From NCBI RefSeq assembly GCF_017353415.1, contig NZ_JAFMPX010000007.1, positions 1 through 64,000 of the forward strand: DNA of 64,000 bases, in the 5' to 3' direction. This stretch comes from Arthrobacter sp. E3. Its GTDB lineage: Bacteria; Actinomycetota; Actinomycetes; Actinomycetales; Micrococcaceae. The position numbers and the translations under genes were made by a program. Position 1 is the stretch's first letter; each line of letters opens with the position of its first letter. A model generated the notes under the pieces. That model ran no database searches. It worked only from the letters and a program-made list of their open reading frames with translations, and was not told where the DNA came from. Shown here in pieces: positions 46,363 to 56,107 of the stretch.

Positions 46363-47646
46363 ATGACTGATTCCACGAGCGCATTCCTGCGCTACGACGG
46401 CGGAGAGCTTGAACTGCCGCGACTTGATGCAGTAGAAGGCAACGCCGGGTATGACGTTTCCAAGCTCCTGAAGGAAACCGGTGCGGTCACCTACGACCCC
46501 GGCTTTGTCAATACGGCTGCCACGTCCTCCGCCATCACGTACATAGACGGTGATGCGGGCATCCTGCGCTATCGCGGCTATCCCATTGAGGAACTGGCTG
46601 AACACTCCAGTTTCCTTGAAGTGTCCTACCTGCTGATCTACGGCAATCTGCCCACAGCGGCGGAACTAGATGCTTTTGACCAGCGCATCCGCCGCCACAC
46701 GATGCTGCACGAAGACCTCAAGGGCTTCTTTGCCGGCTTCCCCCGTGACGCGCACCCCATGCCGGTGCTGTCCTCGGCAATCTCCGCGCTGTCCACGTTC
46801 TACCAGGACTCCCTCGACCCGTTCGACGATGAGCAGGTGGAAATGGCCACCTTCCGCCTCATGGCCAAGCTGCCCGTCATTGCCGCCTACGCGCATAAGA
46901 AGTCCACCGGCCAGCCCATGCTGTACCCGGATAACTCCATGGACCTGGTGTCCAATTTCCTGCGCCTGAGCTTCGGTGTTCCGACCGAGCACTACGAGAT
47001 GGACCCGGTGGTGGTCAAGGCACTGGACCTGCTGTTGATCCTGCACGCAGACCATGAGCAGAACTGCTCCACCTCCACCGTCCGCTTGGTGGGTTCGGCC
47101 AACGCCAACATGTTTGCCTCGGTCTCCGCTGGCATCAACGCACTCTTCGGCCCGCTGCACGGCGGTGCCAACGAAGCAGTGCTGAATATGCTCCGCCAGA
47201 TCCAGGACAGCGGCGAGCCTGTTGAAAAGTTCGTGGAGCGGGTGAAGAACAAGGAAGACGGCGTGAAGCTGATGGGCTTCGGGCACCGCGTCTACAAGAA
47301 CTACGACCCCCGCGCCAAGATCGTGAAGGCAACGGCCCACGAAATCTTGGAAAAGCTCGGCGGCAACGACGAACTTTTGGACATCGCCATGCGCCTGGAA
47401 GAAGTAGCACTGACGGATGAATACTTCGTCTCCCGCAAGCTCTACCCCAACGTGGACTTCTACACCGGCCTGATCTACAAGGCCATGGGCTTCCCCGAAA
47501 AGATGTTCACCGTCCTGTTCGCCATTGGGCGCCTGCCTGGTTGGATTGCCCAGTGGCGCGAGATGATGAAGGACCCGCAGACGAAGATCGGCCGCCCGCG
47601 CCAGCTCTACACAGGCGAACCCGAGCGGATGTACCCCTCGAGGTAA
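46363..47646 (+). CDS. gltA: Citrate synthase (type II)
   Basis: A 427-aa TCA-cycle enzyme. The N-terminal beta domain and the IDGDAGILRYRGYPIEELAEHSSF signature are followed by ILHADHEQNCSTSTVR (active His), GPLHGGANEAVL, MGFGHRVYKNYDPRA (second active His) and SRKLYPNVDFYTGLIYKAMGFP (active Asp). GAAGGGG lies 5 nt before the ATG. Length and the N-terminal extension fit the NADH-sensitive hexameric class; the allosteric behaviour is inferred. Confidence 0.96.
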   Translation: MTDSTSAFLRYDGGELELPRLDAVEGNAGYDVSKLLKETGAVTYDPGFVNTAATSSAITYIDGDAGILRYRGYPIEELAEHSSFLEVSYLLIYGNLPTAAELDAFDQRIRRHTMLHEDLKGFFAGFPRDAHPMPVLSSAISALSTFYQDSLDPFDDEQVEMATFRLMAKLPVIAAYAHKKSTGQPMLYPDNSMDLVSNFLRLSFGVPTEHYEMDPVVVKALDLLLILHADHEQNCSTSTVRLVGSANANMFASVSAGINALFGPLHGGANEAVLNMLRQIQDSGEPVEKFVERVKNKEDGVKLMGFGHRVYKNYDPRAKIVKATAHEILEKLGGNDELLDIAMRLEEVALTDEYFVSRKLYPNVDFYTGLIYKAMGFPEKMFTVLFAIGRLPGWIAQWREMMKDPQTKIGRPRQLYTGEPERMYPSR

Positions 47647-47717
47647 TCCCCACGCCCTCTCACCCCTTCACAAGTTCGGGGTGGGGCCCTCGGGCGCGGG
47701 GGCCCAGGTATTGTGGC

Positions 47718-47767
<50 letters not shown>

Positions 47768-47772
47768 CTTCT

Positions 47773-49620
47773 TTAATCCGCAGACTTCTTTGCCCCGAGA
47801 TGTTCGTCCACGGCAAGTATTTGCTCGATCATCCACCGCCCGCCCGTCCTGGACATCACGATGTGCAATGCCTGCTGCTGTTCCGTCTCCTGCTGGTGAA
47901 CCACGTTCCCGGAAGCGTCCAGCTCCGCAAACGGGCTTGTGGAAACGGTGGCCTGCACGATCTTTTGAGAAGCACCGGCGCTTGTTTGCACAATCCCAGC
48001 TTCCACAATCCCAGCTTGCACAATGCTCGTTTCGAGCCCGGCAAAGCTGTGACCGCGTTCCAGCAGGCTCGCCATGACGGCAGTGTCGGCTTCCCAGGCC
48101 GGGGAGCCGGGTACAGTGACTTTCTCCAACAAGGCACTATCCGCCGTGGACAGCGCGTATGAGCGCAACCAGGCCAGTGCCGGCAGAGCTTCGAGAGCTG
48201 CCTCCTGCACCAGGCCATTTTGAATCTTCGCTGGTAAAGCCGCCACCCATGCAGTCTCACGAGAGTCCGCCCCGCCAGGGGCAAACGTGGATGAGTGCTG
48301 GTCCTGGCCCGGCGGAGCCAGTGCACTCCAACCTCCGCCCTGAACAACATGGACCACTAAGACAAACAAACAAAGCACCACCACGGCAGCAGCGGTGAGC
48401 ATTGCCACACGTCTGCGAGGTCGAACGCCTACCCGAAGGCCGTCACCGCGGCCCGCATCTAATCCATGGCCGTGCAAGCGGCGTCGTGGCGTTGCTACCT
48501 CACTCCCCCATAGCTGGCTCATTCGCTTCCCCTCACGCTCGAGCCGACCTTCGTGCAGAGGCAGCCAGCGTGTCAGTGGTAGACGCGCCCACCACCGTCT
48601 ACGCCCCCGTGGCACACGGGCGGTGCGAGCCCGTCCGGCGACGCCATTTCCCCGCATGACACCATGCCTGCGCATGGCACCGTGTCCTTGCACGGCGCCT
48701 GCCCCATGTGCCGCACCCACACGCCTGCCACGCCGCTCTTTGGCGTCCTTCCGGGTCAGCAGTTCAGGCAGGACGCTCGGATGTACGGCATGGCCCAGAG
48801 CCACAGGCAGGGCAGTGGCACTGCGAAAGACAGCCTGGGCGAACGCAGCAGCCGTCGGGCGCAGGGCCGGGTCGTCGTTCAGCCCTGCTTCCAAGGCAGC
48901 CACCAACTCGTGGGGAACGTCCTGAACGAGTGTTCCCAACGGCAGCCTGTCCCGAGTGCGTGGCGCAGCCCGCCCAGTCAAGGCGTACCAGCCCACGGAC
49001 GCCAGTGCGTACACGTCCGCGGCTGCATCCCGGGCACTGTCATGGCTGCAGGAAAAGCCTGGTGTTCCTGCCACCGATTCCGCACCCTGGCCCAGAATCC
49101 GGCCAAAACCGAAGTCAGAAAGAAGTGGTTTGCCGGCTGAACTGAGCAATACATTTCCTGGGGACACATCTCCATGCACAGCACCCCGGGCATGCAAGAA
49201 CGCCAGCACCTGACCCATGGGAGTCAGGACCGTCACGGCCTCCCCCACTTCCAAGGTGCCCCGGGCACGAACCACTTGCTCCAGTGAGCCTCCGCCCGCA
49301 TGATCCATGAGAAGCACTTGTGAGCCCAAGGAATCTAGTACAACACCGTGAACCGGGATGAGGTGGTCGTGCCGGAACTGTGCCAGAACTCTCCACTCAT
49401 GTGTGATCTGGCTATCATTATGACGGCGTGAAGCCTCGTTTGTGTCCGCCCTCACTCCCCCGCCCACGGTGAGGATTTTAGCGGCAAGGCAGGCTCCGCC
49501 GTCGTCCGGGGCAAGGAGCCAGACACTCCCATTGGCCCCCTTCCCCAAGCAGCGCACGGGCCCGTAACCGGCCACCTGCGGCGGGTGTTCGGTAGTTGCG
49601 GCGGCTCCAACCTTGTCCAT
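47773..49620 (-). CDS. Membrane Ser/Thr protein kinase with unusual linker
   Basis: A 615-aa transmembrane kinase. The kinase domain (about 15-265) has GKGANGSV, the ATP-binding Lys K48, HGDVSPGN (D151, N156) and DFG (D169). Residues about 290-400 are an unusual Arg/Gly/His-rich linker. A membrane helix (about 410-431) leads to an extracellular domain of 180 residues. Near its end a DNA tandem repeat encodes IVQAGIVEAGIVQTS. Substituted residues such as HGD instead of HRD are tolerated in active kinases. The ATG at 49620 lacks a clear ribosome-binding site. Target unknown. Confidence 0.85.
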   Translation of the reverse strand: MDKVGAAATTEHPPQVAGYGPVRCLGKGANGSVWLLAPDDGGACLAAKILTVGGGVRADTNEASRRHNDSQITHEWRVLAQFRHDHLIPVHGVVLDSLGSQVLLMDHAGGGSLEQVVRARGTLEVGEAVTVLTPMGQVLAFLHARGAVHGDVSPGNVLLSSAGKPLLSDFGFGRILGQGAESVAGTPGFSCSHDSARDAAADVYALASVGWYALTGRAAPRTRDRLPLGTLVQDVPHELVAALEAGLNDDPALRPTAAAFAQAVFRSATALPVALGHAVHPSVLPELLTRKDAKERRGRRVGAAHGAGAVQGHGAMRRHGVMRGNGVAGRARTARVPRGRRRWWARLPLTRWLPLHEGRLEREGKRMSQLWGSEVATPRRRLHGHGLDAGRGDGLRVGVRPRRRVAMLTAAAVVVLCLFVLVVHVVQGGGWSALAPPGQDQHSSTFAPGGADSRETAWVAALPAKIQNGLVQEAALEALPALAWLRSYALSTADSALLEKVTVPGSPAWEADTAVMASLLERGHSFAGLETSIVQAGIVEAGIVQTSAGASQKIVQATVSTSPFAELDASGNVVHQQETEQQQALHIVMSRTGGRWMIEQILAVDEHLGAKKSAD

Positions 49621-49718
49621 GTACCAGTTGTAGTCCGCTTTTCGATTTCCTGCGTCAAGTTATCCACAGGCTTGAGATGAAATGTGAATTGTGATTTAGG
49701 TGTGGTTGCAATTTCCTC

Positions 49719-49724
49719 TAAAGT
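49719..49724 (+). promoter_or_regulatory. -10 element TAAAGT, leaderless lipB
   Basis: TAAAGT ends 7 nt before the ATG at 49732 and no ribosome-binding site is present. Confidence 0.45.
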
Positions 49725-49731
49725 GACCTGT

Positions 49732-50448
49732 ATGAATCTTGAGTTCTGCGAAGTTGGATTTGCCCCTCATTTCATCGATTACAACGATGCATGGGAGCAA
49801 CAACGCCAGGTCCACGCCGATGTGGTTGCCGGCGAATCAACTCACACTGCCCTCTTGCTGGAACATGCGGCCGTTTACACGGCGGGAAAACGCACCGAAG
49901 ATCACGAACGCCCCTTTGACGGCACACCGGTGATTAACGTTGACCGCGGTGGCAAGCTCACCTGGCACGGCCCCGGCCAGCTGGTCATGTACCCCATCGT
50001 GCGCCTGGCCGATGCCCACAGCATCCGCGCCTACGTCCATGCCCTGGAGGACATCATCATTGAGGTGCTGGAGCACTATGGTGTTGCCGGCGTTCGCGTG
50101 GATGGCCGAGCGGGCATTTGGTTGCTAGCCGACGGCAACGGCGGGGATCGCAAAATTGCCGCCATCGGCATCAGGGTCCATGAGGGCGTCACCATGCACG
50201 GCATTGCCATCAATGCCAACAACAGCCTCGCTCCGTATGCACAGATCATTGCCTGTGGCATTCAGGACGCGGGAATCACCACCCTGCAGGCCGAAACCGG
50301 CAAGGACATTTCCCCACAAGACCTCGTGCCGCTCGTCAAAGACGCCACCGCGCGTTTCCTTGCCCCGCTGATCGCCGAGACCCAGCCTGAACAGGCATCA
50401 ACCACTGGTTCCGTGAAAGCGGCCCAGTCAGAAGGAGCACTGCTGTGA
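49732..50448 (+). CDS. lipB: Octanoyltransferase LipB
   Basis: A 238-aa transferase moving octanoyl from ACP to lipoyl domains. The signature [19 protein letters not shown], the catalytic Lys in [10 protein letters not shown] and the catalytic Cys in QIIACGI are present, with [11 protein letters not shown]. The start at 49732 gives the family length; a longer upstream frame is not needed. It overlaps lipA by 4 bp (GTGA). Confidence 0.95.
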   Translation: MNLEFCEVGFAPHFIDYNDAWEQQRQVHADVVAGESTHTALLLEHAAVYTAGKRTEDHERPFDGTPVINVDRGGKLTWHGPGQLVMYPIVRLADAHSIRAYVHALEDIIIEVLEHYGVAGVRVDGRAGIWLLADGNGGDRKIAAIGIRVHEGVTMHGIAINANNSLAPYAQIIACGIQDAGITTLQAETGKDISPQDLVPLVKDATARFLAPLIAETQPEQASTTGSVKAAQSEGALL

Positions 50449-51461
50449 CGTTGGCACCTGAAGGACGCAAGCTGTTGCGCATCGAGCAGCGCAATGCGGC
50501 CGTCCCCGTGGAACGCAAGCCCGAATGGATGAAGGCGAAGGTCTCCATGGGGCCCGAGTACATCGCTATGAAGAACCTGGTCAAGGGCCAGGGCCTGCAC
50601 ACCGTCTGCGAAGAAGCAGGCTGTCCGAACATTTTCGAATGCTGGGAAGACCGTGAGGCCACATTCCTCATTGGCGGTTCCGAGTGCACCCGTCGCTGCG
50701 ACTTCTGCCAGATCGACACCGGCAAGCCCTCACCCATCGACATGTTCGAGCCCACCAAGGTTGCCAAGTCCGTTGTTAAGATGAACTTGCGCTACGCCAC
50801 CGTCACGGGCGTTGCCCGCGACGACCTCGAAGATGAGGGCGTCTGGCTCTACGCCGAGACGGTGCGAAAGATCCACGAGTTGAATCCGAATACAGGCGTG
50901 GAACTGTTGATCCCCGACTTCTCCGGAAAGCCCGAACACATTACGGCCATCTGTGAGTCCAAACCCGAAGTGTTCGCCCACAATGTGGAGACTGTCCCCC
51001 GCATCTTCAAGCGGATCCGTCCGGCGTTCCGCTACGACCGTTCCCTCGATGTCATCACCCAGGGACGCAACCAGGGCATGGTCACCAAGTCCAACCTGAT
51101 CTTGGGCATGGGTGAAACCCGTGACGAAATCTCCCAAGCCCTGGTTGACCTGCATGAGGCCGGTACGGACTTGATCACGATCACCCAGTACCTGCGCCCC
51201 TCCGAACGCCACCTCCCCGTGGACCGCTGGGTCAAGCCGCAGGAATTCGTGGAGCTCTCACAAGAGGCCGAGGAAATTGGTTTCCTCGGCGTCATGAGCG
51301 GTCCGCTCGTTCGGTCTTCCTACCGTGCCGGACGCTTGTGGGCCACGGCCATGCGCAAAAAGGGCCTGGACATTCCTGAGCACTTGGCCCACATTGCCGA
51401 GGGGATCGAAGATTCAGGCACCACGCGTCAGGAAGCGGCTTCGCTCATCGCCGCGCGGTAG
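50445..51461 (+). CDS. lipA: Lipoyl synthase LipA
   Basis: A 338-aa radical SAM enzyme inserting two sulfurs into octanoyl-proteins. The auxiliary cluster uses C55, C60 and C66 ([12 protein letters not shown]), the radical SAM cluster C81, C85 and C88 (CTRRCDFC), and RSSYRAG near the C-terminus supplies the cluster-ligating Ser. The GTG start overlaps lipB. It completes endogenous lipoylation for pyruvate and oxoglutarate dehydrogenases. Confidence 0.96.
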   Translation: MTLAPEGRKLLRIEQRNAAVPVERKPEWMKAKVSMGPEYIAMKNLVKGQGLHTVCEEAGCPNIFECWEDREATFLIGGSECTRRCDFCQIDTGKPSPIDMFEPTKVAKSVVKMNLRYATVTGVARDDLEDEGVWLYAETVRKIHELNPNTGVELLIPDFSGKPEHITAICESKPEVFAHNVETVPRIFKRIRPAFRYDRSLDVITQGRNQGMVTKSNLILGMGETRDEISQALVDLHEAGTDLITITQYLRPSERHLPVDRWVKPQEFVELSQEAEEIGFLGVMSGPLVRSSYRAGRLWATAMRKKGLDIPEHLAHIAEGIEDSGTTRQEAASLIAAR

Positions 51462-51508
51462 CGGACCGGTCGGTAAGTTCGCACGTAACATTCCCGTCAA
51501 ACACCCGC

Positions 51509-51514
51509 TAGAAT
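51509..51514 (+). promoter_or_regulatory. -10 element TAGAAT before the DUF4191 gene
   Basis: TAGAAT ends 9 nt before the ATG at 51524, without a ribosome-binding site, implying an absent or very short leader. Confidence 0.4.
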
Positions 51515-51523
51515 TGAATTACT

Positions 51524-52294
51524 ATGGCCAAAACCACTGACTCCGCACACAACAACGCTGACGAACCCAAGCGTTCCCTCTTTTCCCGCAGCCCCAAGGC
51601 GGAGAAGCCCAAAAAGACAAAGAAGCCCAGCCGCATCAAACAAATGGTGGACATCTTCAAGATGACCCGCCGCCACGACCCCATGGTCACGTGGCTGATG
51701 CTCGGTGCCTTCTTCGGGCTGATCGCCCTGTCACTTTTGGTGACGCTGCTGCTGTTCCCGGGCAACTGGCCCACTGGCCTGCTCATGGGCATTCCCCTGG
51801 GTCTGCTGGGTGCACTGTTGATCATGTCGCGCCGCGCCGAGCGTGCAGCCTATTCACAGATCGAGGGCAAGGCCGGCGCCGCCGGTGCTGCCTTGGGTTC
51901 ATTGAAGAAGGGCTGGATCTTCAACGAGCAGCCTGCCTCGGTTAACCCGCGCACGCAGGATGTGGTTTTCCGCGTCATCGGCAGGCCAGGCATTGTGCTG
52001 GTCACCGAAGGCCCCTCGAACCGCGTGAAGGGTCTGGTCGATGCGGAACGCCGACGCATGAACCGGATTCTTCCCAACGTCAAGATCACGGTAATCGAGA
52101 CCGGCAAAGCTGAAGGCCAAGTGCCGATCGCCAAGCTGACCAAGAAGTTGGGCAAGCTCAAAAATGAGCTGACAAAGGGTGAAGTTGGAGCTGTCAACAA
52201 GCGCATCTCCTCCATGGGCAACAAGCTGCCCATCCCCAAGGGCGTCGACCCCTATAAGGCGCGCCCTGACCGCAAGGCAGCACGCGGACGTTGA
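51524..52294 (+). CDS. DUF4191 membrane protein
   Basis: A 256-aa protein usually found after lipA in actinobacteria. A Lys-rich N-terminus, two helices (about 57-80 and 85-105), and a cytoplasmic domain with GSLKKGWIFNEQP, TQDVVFRVIGRPGIVLVTEGP and VKGLVDAERRRMNRILPNV follow. The conserved linkage suggests a link to lipoate or membrane metabolism, but the function is unknown. Confidence 0.9.
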   Translation: MAKTTDSAHNNADEPKRSLFSRSPKAEKPKKTKKPSRIKQMVDIFKMTRRHDPMVTWLMLGAFFGLIALSLLVTLLLFPGNWPTGLLMGIPLGLLGALLIMSRRAERAAYSQIEGKAGAAGAALGSLKKGWIFNEQPASVNPRTQDVVFRVIGRPGIVLVTEGPSNRVKGLVDAERRRMNRILPNVKITVIETGKAEGQVPIAKLTKKLGKLKNELTKGEVGAVNKRISSMGNKLPIPKGVDPYKARPDRKAARGR

Positions 52295-52304
52295 GCACAC
52301 ATGC

Positions 52305-52340
52305 AAAGGAGCCCGGCAGGATGACCTGCCGGGCTCCTTT
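52305..52340. terminator. Bidirectional terminator between DUF4191 and ilvA
   Basis: A perfect stem of 16 nt (AAAGGAGCCCGGCAGG and its complement) around ATGA. It lies between convergent genes and can serve both. Confidence 0.85.
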
Positions 52341-52383
52341 GTGTCCTCAACTGCAAGAGATCAGCAGGGCTGCGGAATGACCG

Positions 52384-53637
52384 TCACGTTCTTTCAAGAG
52401 CGTGAAACGAGACGTCGTACCCGAGTCGTTTGAGCTCTGCAATGATCTCCCTCTTATGCTCCTGGCCTTTGGTCTCGACCGTGACACCGATCTGCACGTC
52501 GGTAGCCGCCAGCCCGGTGGTTGTGCGGTCGTGCTCCACACTCACCACGTTGCATTCGGTTCGGGCCAGTGCCGTAAGGAACTTCACGAGCGATCCAGGC
52601 CGGTCAAGTACGCGCACTATCATCTCCATGTATCGCCCGGCCGCCACGAGTCCATGCTGTAGCACCCGATTAAGCAGCAATGTGTCCACGTTCCCGCCGG
52701 ATAAGACGACAACGATGGGCCCTTCCAATCCTTTAGCTCCGGCGAGCAGGGCAGCAACTCCAACGGCACCTGCAGGTTCCACCACCAGCTTCGCCCGCTC
52801 GCTCAGGAGCAGCATCGCTTCATCGATCTGCTCCTCCGTCACTGTCCGAATCTCGGCTACGTGCTGCCGCACAATGTCCAGCGTCAACTGGCTGGGCTCA
52901 GGCACCGCGATCCCGTCGGCAATGGTCACCACCCGGGCCAGACGCACCGGCACACCCTTTTCCAGCGACGCCGGGAATGCTGCCGCCCCCTCAGCTTGCA
53001 CCCCGACCACTCGGGCACTGGAACCGGTGAGGTGGACGGCTGCAGCCACCCCGGCCAGCAGTCCCCCGCCTCCAGTGGGGACAATGATCGTGGCAACATC
53101 TGGAACTTGTTCCAGGACCTCAAGTCCTAAAGTTGCCTGGCCGGTGACAATGTCAACGTGATCGAACGGTGGAATGAAAACACGCCCACTTTTGGCAGCC
53201 TCGGCCTGCGCCAATTCGATGGACTCCGCCAGGTCTTCCCCGGCCAAGCGCACCTCGGCACCGTATCCTCGGGTAGCGGTCACTTTTGGAAGTGCAGCCC
53301 CGGTCGGCATGAAGACGACGCAGTCAATCCCTAACTCGCGTGCGGCTACGGCTACACCTTGAGCATGGTTGCCAGCGCTGGCCGCTATCACTCCTTGCTT
53401 GCGCTCCCCCTCACTCAGCGCCGAGAGCCGTGTGAAGGCACCACGCAGCTTGAACGAACCAGCACGTTGCAAATTCTCACATTTGAGAAACACCGGCACT
53501 CCAGCCAGGGCGCTGAGCGACGTACTGGTCTCGATAGGCGTACAAGACGTCACACCCTTGAGCAACTCCCTGGCCCGCTCGATCTCAGAGAGACGAATTG
53601 GCATTAATTCGTCGTTGACCGCGCCTGCTTCACACAT
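52384..53637 (-). CDS. ilvA: Threonine ammonia-lyase with C-terminal ACT domain
   Basis: A 417-aa PLP enzyme deaminating threonine to 2-oxobutanoate for isoleucine synthesis or catabolism. The PLP Lys is in AGSFKLRGAF; SAGNHAQGVA, VPTGGGGLLAG and VLSGGNVDTLLL follow. A C-terminal ACT domain (about 330-410, YMEMIVRVLDRPGSL) offers regulation. GAGGAG lies 7 nt before the ATG. The length fits the single-ACT type. Confidence 0.93.
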   Translation of the reverse strand: MCEAGAVNDELMPIRLSEIERARELLKGVTSCTPIETSTSLSALAGVPVFLKCENLQRAGSFKLRGAFTRLSALSEGERKQGVIAASAGNHAQGVAVAARELGIDCVVFMPTGAALPKVTATRGYGAEVRLAGEDLAESIELAQAEAAKSGRVFIPPFDHVDIVTGQATLGLEVLEQVPDVATIIVPTGGGGLLAGVAAAVHLTGSSARVVGVQAEGAAAFPASLEKGVPVRLARVVTIADGIAVPEPSQLTLDIVRQHVAEIRTVTEEQIDEAMLLLSERAKLVVEPAGAVGVAALLAGAKGLEGPIVVVLSGGNVDTLLLNRVLQHGLVAAGRYMEMIVRVLDRPGSLVKFLTALARTECNVVSVEHDRTTTGLAATDVQIGVTVETKGQEHKREIIAELKRLGYDVSFHALERT

Positions 53638-53815
53638 GATGAGACTCCTCTACCTAAATTTGCTGTTCTCCCGAGAAAATCGTGATCACATCGTTCAAGC
53701 ATGACCTTCCTCACCATAAACATATACCGCACTTGCGGCCAACACCCGGGTGCTTTGCGCGATGGGCGGAGGGCAGAATTGGAGTCAGGAACCACCTGCA
53801 AGGAGGCAGTTGACC

Positions 53816-54633
53816 ATGAAGCACACACATCTAGGCCGCAATGGACCGAGGAGATCATCGGACGCTGGATTGCCAAGGGTGGCGGGCGGCGCGAGGACAC
53901 CGTGCTGGCTTCCAAAGTTTACGGTTGGATGGAGCATGCCCCGAATCGCTCCGGGCTCTCCGCTTTGAACGTCCGCTGCTCCCTGGACGCCAGCCTGCAG
54001 CGGCTGCAGACCGACCACATCGATTTGTACCAGTTCCACCACGTTGACCGTGGCACACCATGGGATGAGATCTGGCAGGCAGTAGACGTCGCCGTCCAGC
54101 AAGGCAAGATCATCTACTCGGGCAGCTCGAACTTCGCCGGGTGGCACATTGCCGCCGCGCAGGAGGCCGCCGCGCGCCGGCCCGTCACGGGCTTGGTCAG
54201 TGAGCAGTCCATCTACAACCTGTTCCAGCGCAGCGTTGAGCGCGAGGTCATCCCTGCCGCTGAGTACTATGGCCTGGGGCTGCTGCCGTGGTCACCTTTG
54301 CATGGCGGCCTGCTCGGCGGCGTCCTGATGAACGGGCACGACGGCGTACGCAGGTTGGAGGGCCGCGCCGCCAAAGCGCTGAAAGGGTGCCGGGACAGCG
54401 TTGCCGCTTTTGAAAAGTTTGCTGCCAAGCGCGGCGAGGATCCGGCTGAGATCGCCCTCGCCTGGCTGCTGCACCAACCTGCCGTAACAGCGCCCATCAT
54501 CGGGCCGAGGACTTCCAAACAACTCGTGGCAGCACTGCGGGCAGTGGATGTTTCCTTGAACCGTGAGGCGCTGGCCCGGCTCAACCAAATCTTCCCCGGC
54601 CCCAAAACCGCACCGGAAGACTACGCCTGGTAG
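53816..54633 (+). pseudogene. Aldo/keto reductase gene with out-of-frame internal deletion
   Basis: A normal start is present (AAGGAGG, then ATG at 53816, MKHTHLGRNG), but at about 53845 the frame jumps to TEEIIGRWIAKGGGRREDTVLASKVYG and on to a normal C-terminus (PIIGPRTSKQL, stop at 54633). In intact relatives about 50 residues, including the catalytic Asp and Tyr segment, lie between. A deletion of roughly 150 bp that changes the frame explains this. An open frame from 53701 spans the 3' part but starts without a signal. The gene is most likely dead. Confidence 0.8.
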
Positions 54634-54723
54634 GAAATTCGCCGTTCCGACAGCGGGCCCGTGGGGGCAGGTAACCCCCTTATCCAAAAAGAAAGAAGAG
54701 ACTCGATGCCTTCGTTCCTGCCC

Positions 54724-55380
54724 TCAGGGCCGTAGGCGTTGCGTGTCCCATCCGGACCCGGTCCGGACATAGCGAAGGCGTTGGTGCTCGCGGCTGGGAT
54801 CGCCTTGCCAGAATTCGACTGAATTTGCTTCAATGGTCCACACCGCCCAATGCGGTGAGACAACATTTTCGTTGGACTCAACCTCCGCTTTGGCACGCGC
54901 AATCTCCTCAATTCGGGTGGCGGGATCAGAAATGACAGAACTCTGCTGACCTGCCAAAGCGAAGACTCGGGTATGCGGGTGGCGTGCGAGGAAGTCTGCG
55001 GCTGACTCTGACGTGGAAGCCCGTTGCGCAATCCCACGTACTCGAACCGCGCGGGCTAGTGGACTCCAAAAGAACGTGAGGGCGCAGTTCGGATTGTGTC
55101 CCAGTTGGCGGCCCTTAGCCGATTCGTCGCTTGTCGAGATCTTGAAACCGCAGTCCTCTGTTACGTCTTTGATGATCAATACGCGGGCATCGGGCAGACC
55201 ATCCCTATCTACGGTCGAGAGCGTGGCAGCGTGGGGTTCCGGCACTCCAGCAACAACTGCCTGCCGCAACCAATCTAGAAATAGCTCCTGGGGTGTCTGC
55301 GGTACTGAAGCTGAATCGAAGTCCGGGGCCTGTCCAACGATCGAAGGAATTGCTCGAAGTTCATCACGAAGTGTCTGCAT
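54724..55380 (-). CDS. pdxH: Pyridoxamine 5'-phosphate oxidase
   Basis: A 218-aa FMN enzyme making pyridoxal 5'-phosphate. Blocks: LFLDWLRQAVVAGVPEPHAATLSTVDRDGLPDARVLIIKDV, SAKGRQLGHNPNCALTFFWSPLARAVRVRG, SPHWAVW and the C-terminal EFWQGDPSREHQRLRYVR. The ATG at 55380 has GACAAT 6 nt upstream and no ribosome-binding site. PLP is used by several aminotransferases in the window. Confidence 0.93.
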   Translation of the reverse strand: MQTLRDELRAIPSIVGQAPDFDSASVPQTPQELFLDWLRQAVVAGVPEPHAATLSTVDRDGLPDARVLIIKDVTEDCGFKISTSDESAKGRQLGHNPNCALTFFWSPLARAVRVRGIAQRASTSESAADFLARHPHTRVFALAGQQSSVISDPATRIEEIARAKAEVESNENVVSPHWAVWTIEANSVEFWQGDPSREHQRLRYVRTGSGWDTQRLRP

Positions 55381-55386
55381 CGACCT

Positions 55387-55392
55387 ATTGTC
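55387..55392 (-). promoter_or_regulatory. -10-like GACAAT, possible leaderless pdxH
   Basis: GACAAT ends 6 nt before the ATG at 55380 on the minus strand. Confidence 0.35.
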
Positions 55393-55492
55393 CAACAGGA
55401 ATGACAGCCGCGGAAGGCGCGCACCCGACACCAGCGATGGGCGAGACCGACTATAAGGTCTTGTGGAGCCAACAGGGGCGGAAACTGCGACC

Positions 55493-55930
55493 CTAGCGGC
55501 GGACCAGGATGGTCTTCATGGCCTTATCGTGCAGTCCCCGGTGGTCCGCGTCAACAATGATGGCCGGGATGACTAGGCACACCAGCAGAGCGCGAACCAC
55601 ACCTGCAAGCAGGCCGGGAGCTCCGCCGTCGACCCTGGTGACATGGATGCCCATGATCCTGTGGCCCACGCTGTAGCCCAGAGTGCCCACAAGGACCATC
55701 TGTTCGGCCGCGAAAATGGCGAGAATGGCGTTGGGATTGCTGTTGAAGAAGGCGACCGCAATGAGATAGGACAAGCCCCAGTCGATGCACAGGGCAAGGA
55801 TGCGCCTTCCGGCACGGGCCATGGAACCGGGCCCGGATTCCGGCCGGCCTAAACGCTCGCCGGGGAATTTCGATATATTAGAAGTGTCCGGCCCACTGAG
55901 CCATGAACCTATGTCTTTACGATCTACCAC
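55493..55930 (-). CDS. RDD-family membrane protein
   Basis: A 145-aa protein with the RDD motif region ARAGRRILALCIDWGLSYLI (about 37-57), a second helix pair, GYSVGHRIMGIHVTRVDG and a C-terminal DHRGLHDKAMKTILVRR. A position next to and divergent from glnA is common in actinobacteria. The GTG at 55930 has TAGGCT 6 nt upstream and is probably leaderless. Function unknown; other RDD proteins are implicated in ion transport. Confidence 0.88.
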   Translation of the reverse strand: MVDRKDIGSWLSGPDTSNISKFPGERLGRPESGPGSMARAGRRILALCIDWGLSYLIAVAFFNSNPNAILAIFAAEQMVLVGTLGYSVGHRIMGIHVTRVDGGAPGLLAGVVRALLVCLVIPAIIVDADHRGLHDKAMKTILVRR

Positions 55931-55936
55931 TCCCCC

Positions 55937-55942
55937 AGCCTA
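55937..55942 (-). promoter_or_regulatory. -10 element TAGGCT, leaderless RDD gene
   Basis: TAGGCT ends 6 nt before the GTG at 55930 on the minus strand. Confidence 0.5.
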
Positions 55943-56107
55943 CCGGCGCAGGCTGGAAGCCGGGCATCGGACACCGTTTCCGGCACGTGTAACGTGCTGG
56001 AAACATTTCAGACACGGTAGAGAAATAGCGTCGATCTACTCTTATGAGAAGTTGCATTGCCCACGGCCGGGTACAGTCGGCCAAAGCCCCCAGCACCAAG
56101 GAGCAAG

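Noticed and set aside
53701-53815. Start of a 310-aa aldo/keto reductase at 53701
   Set aside because: The family start with its ribosome-binding site is at 53816 in another frame; the upstream codons have no aldo/keto reductase similarity.
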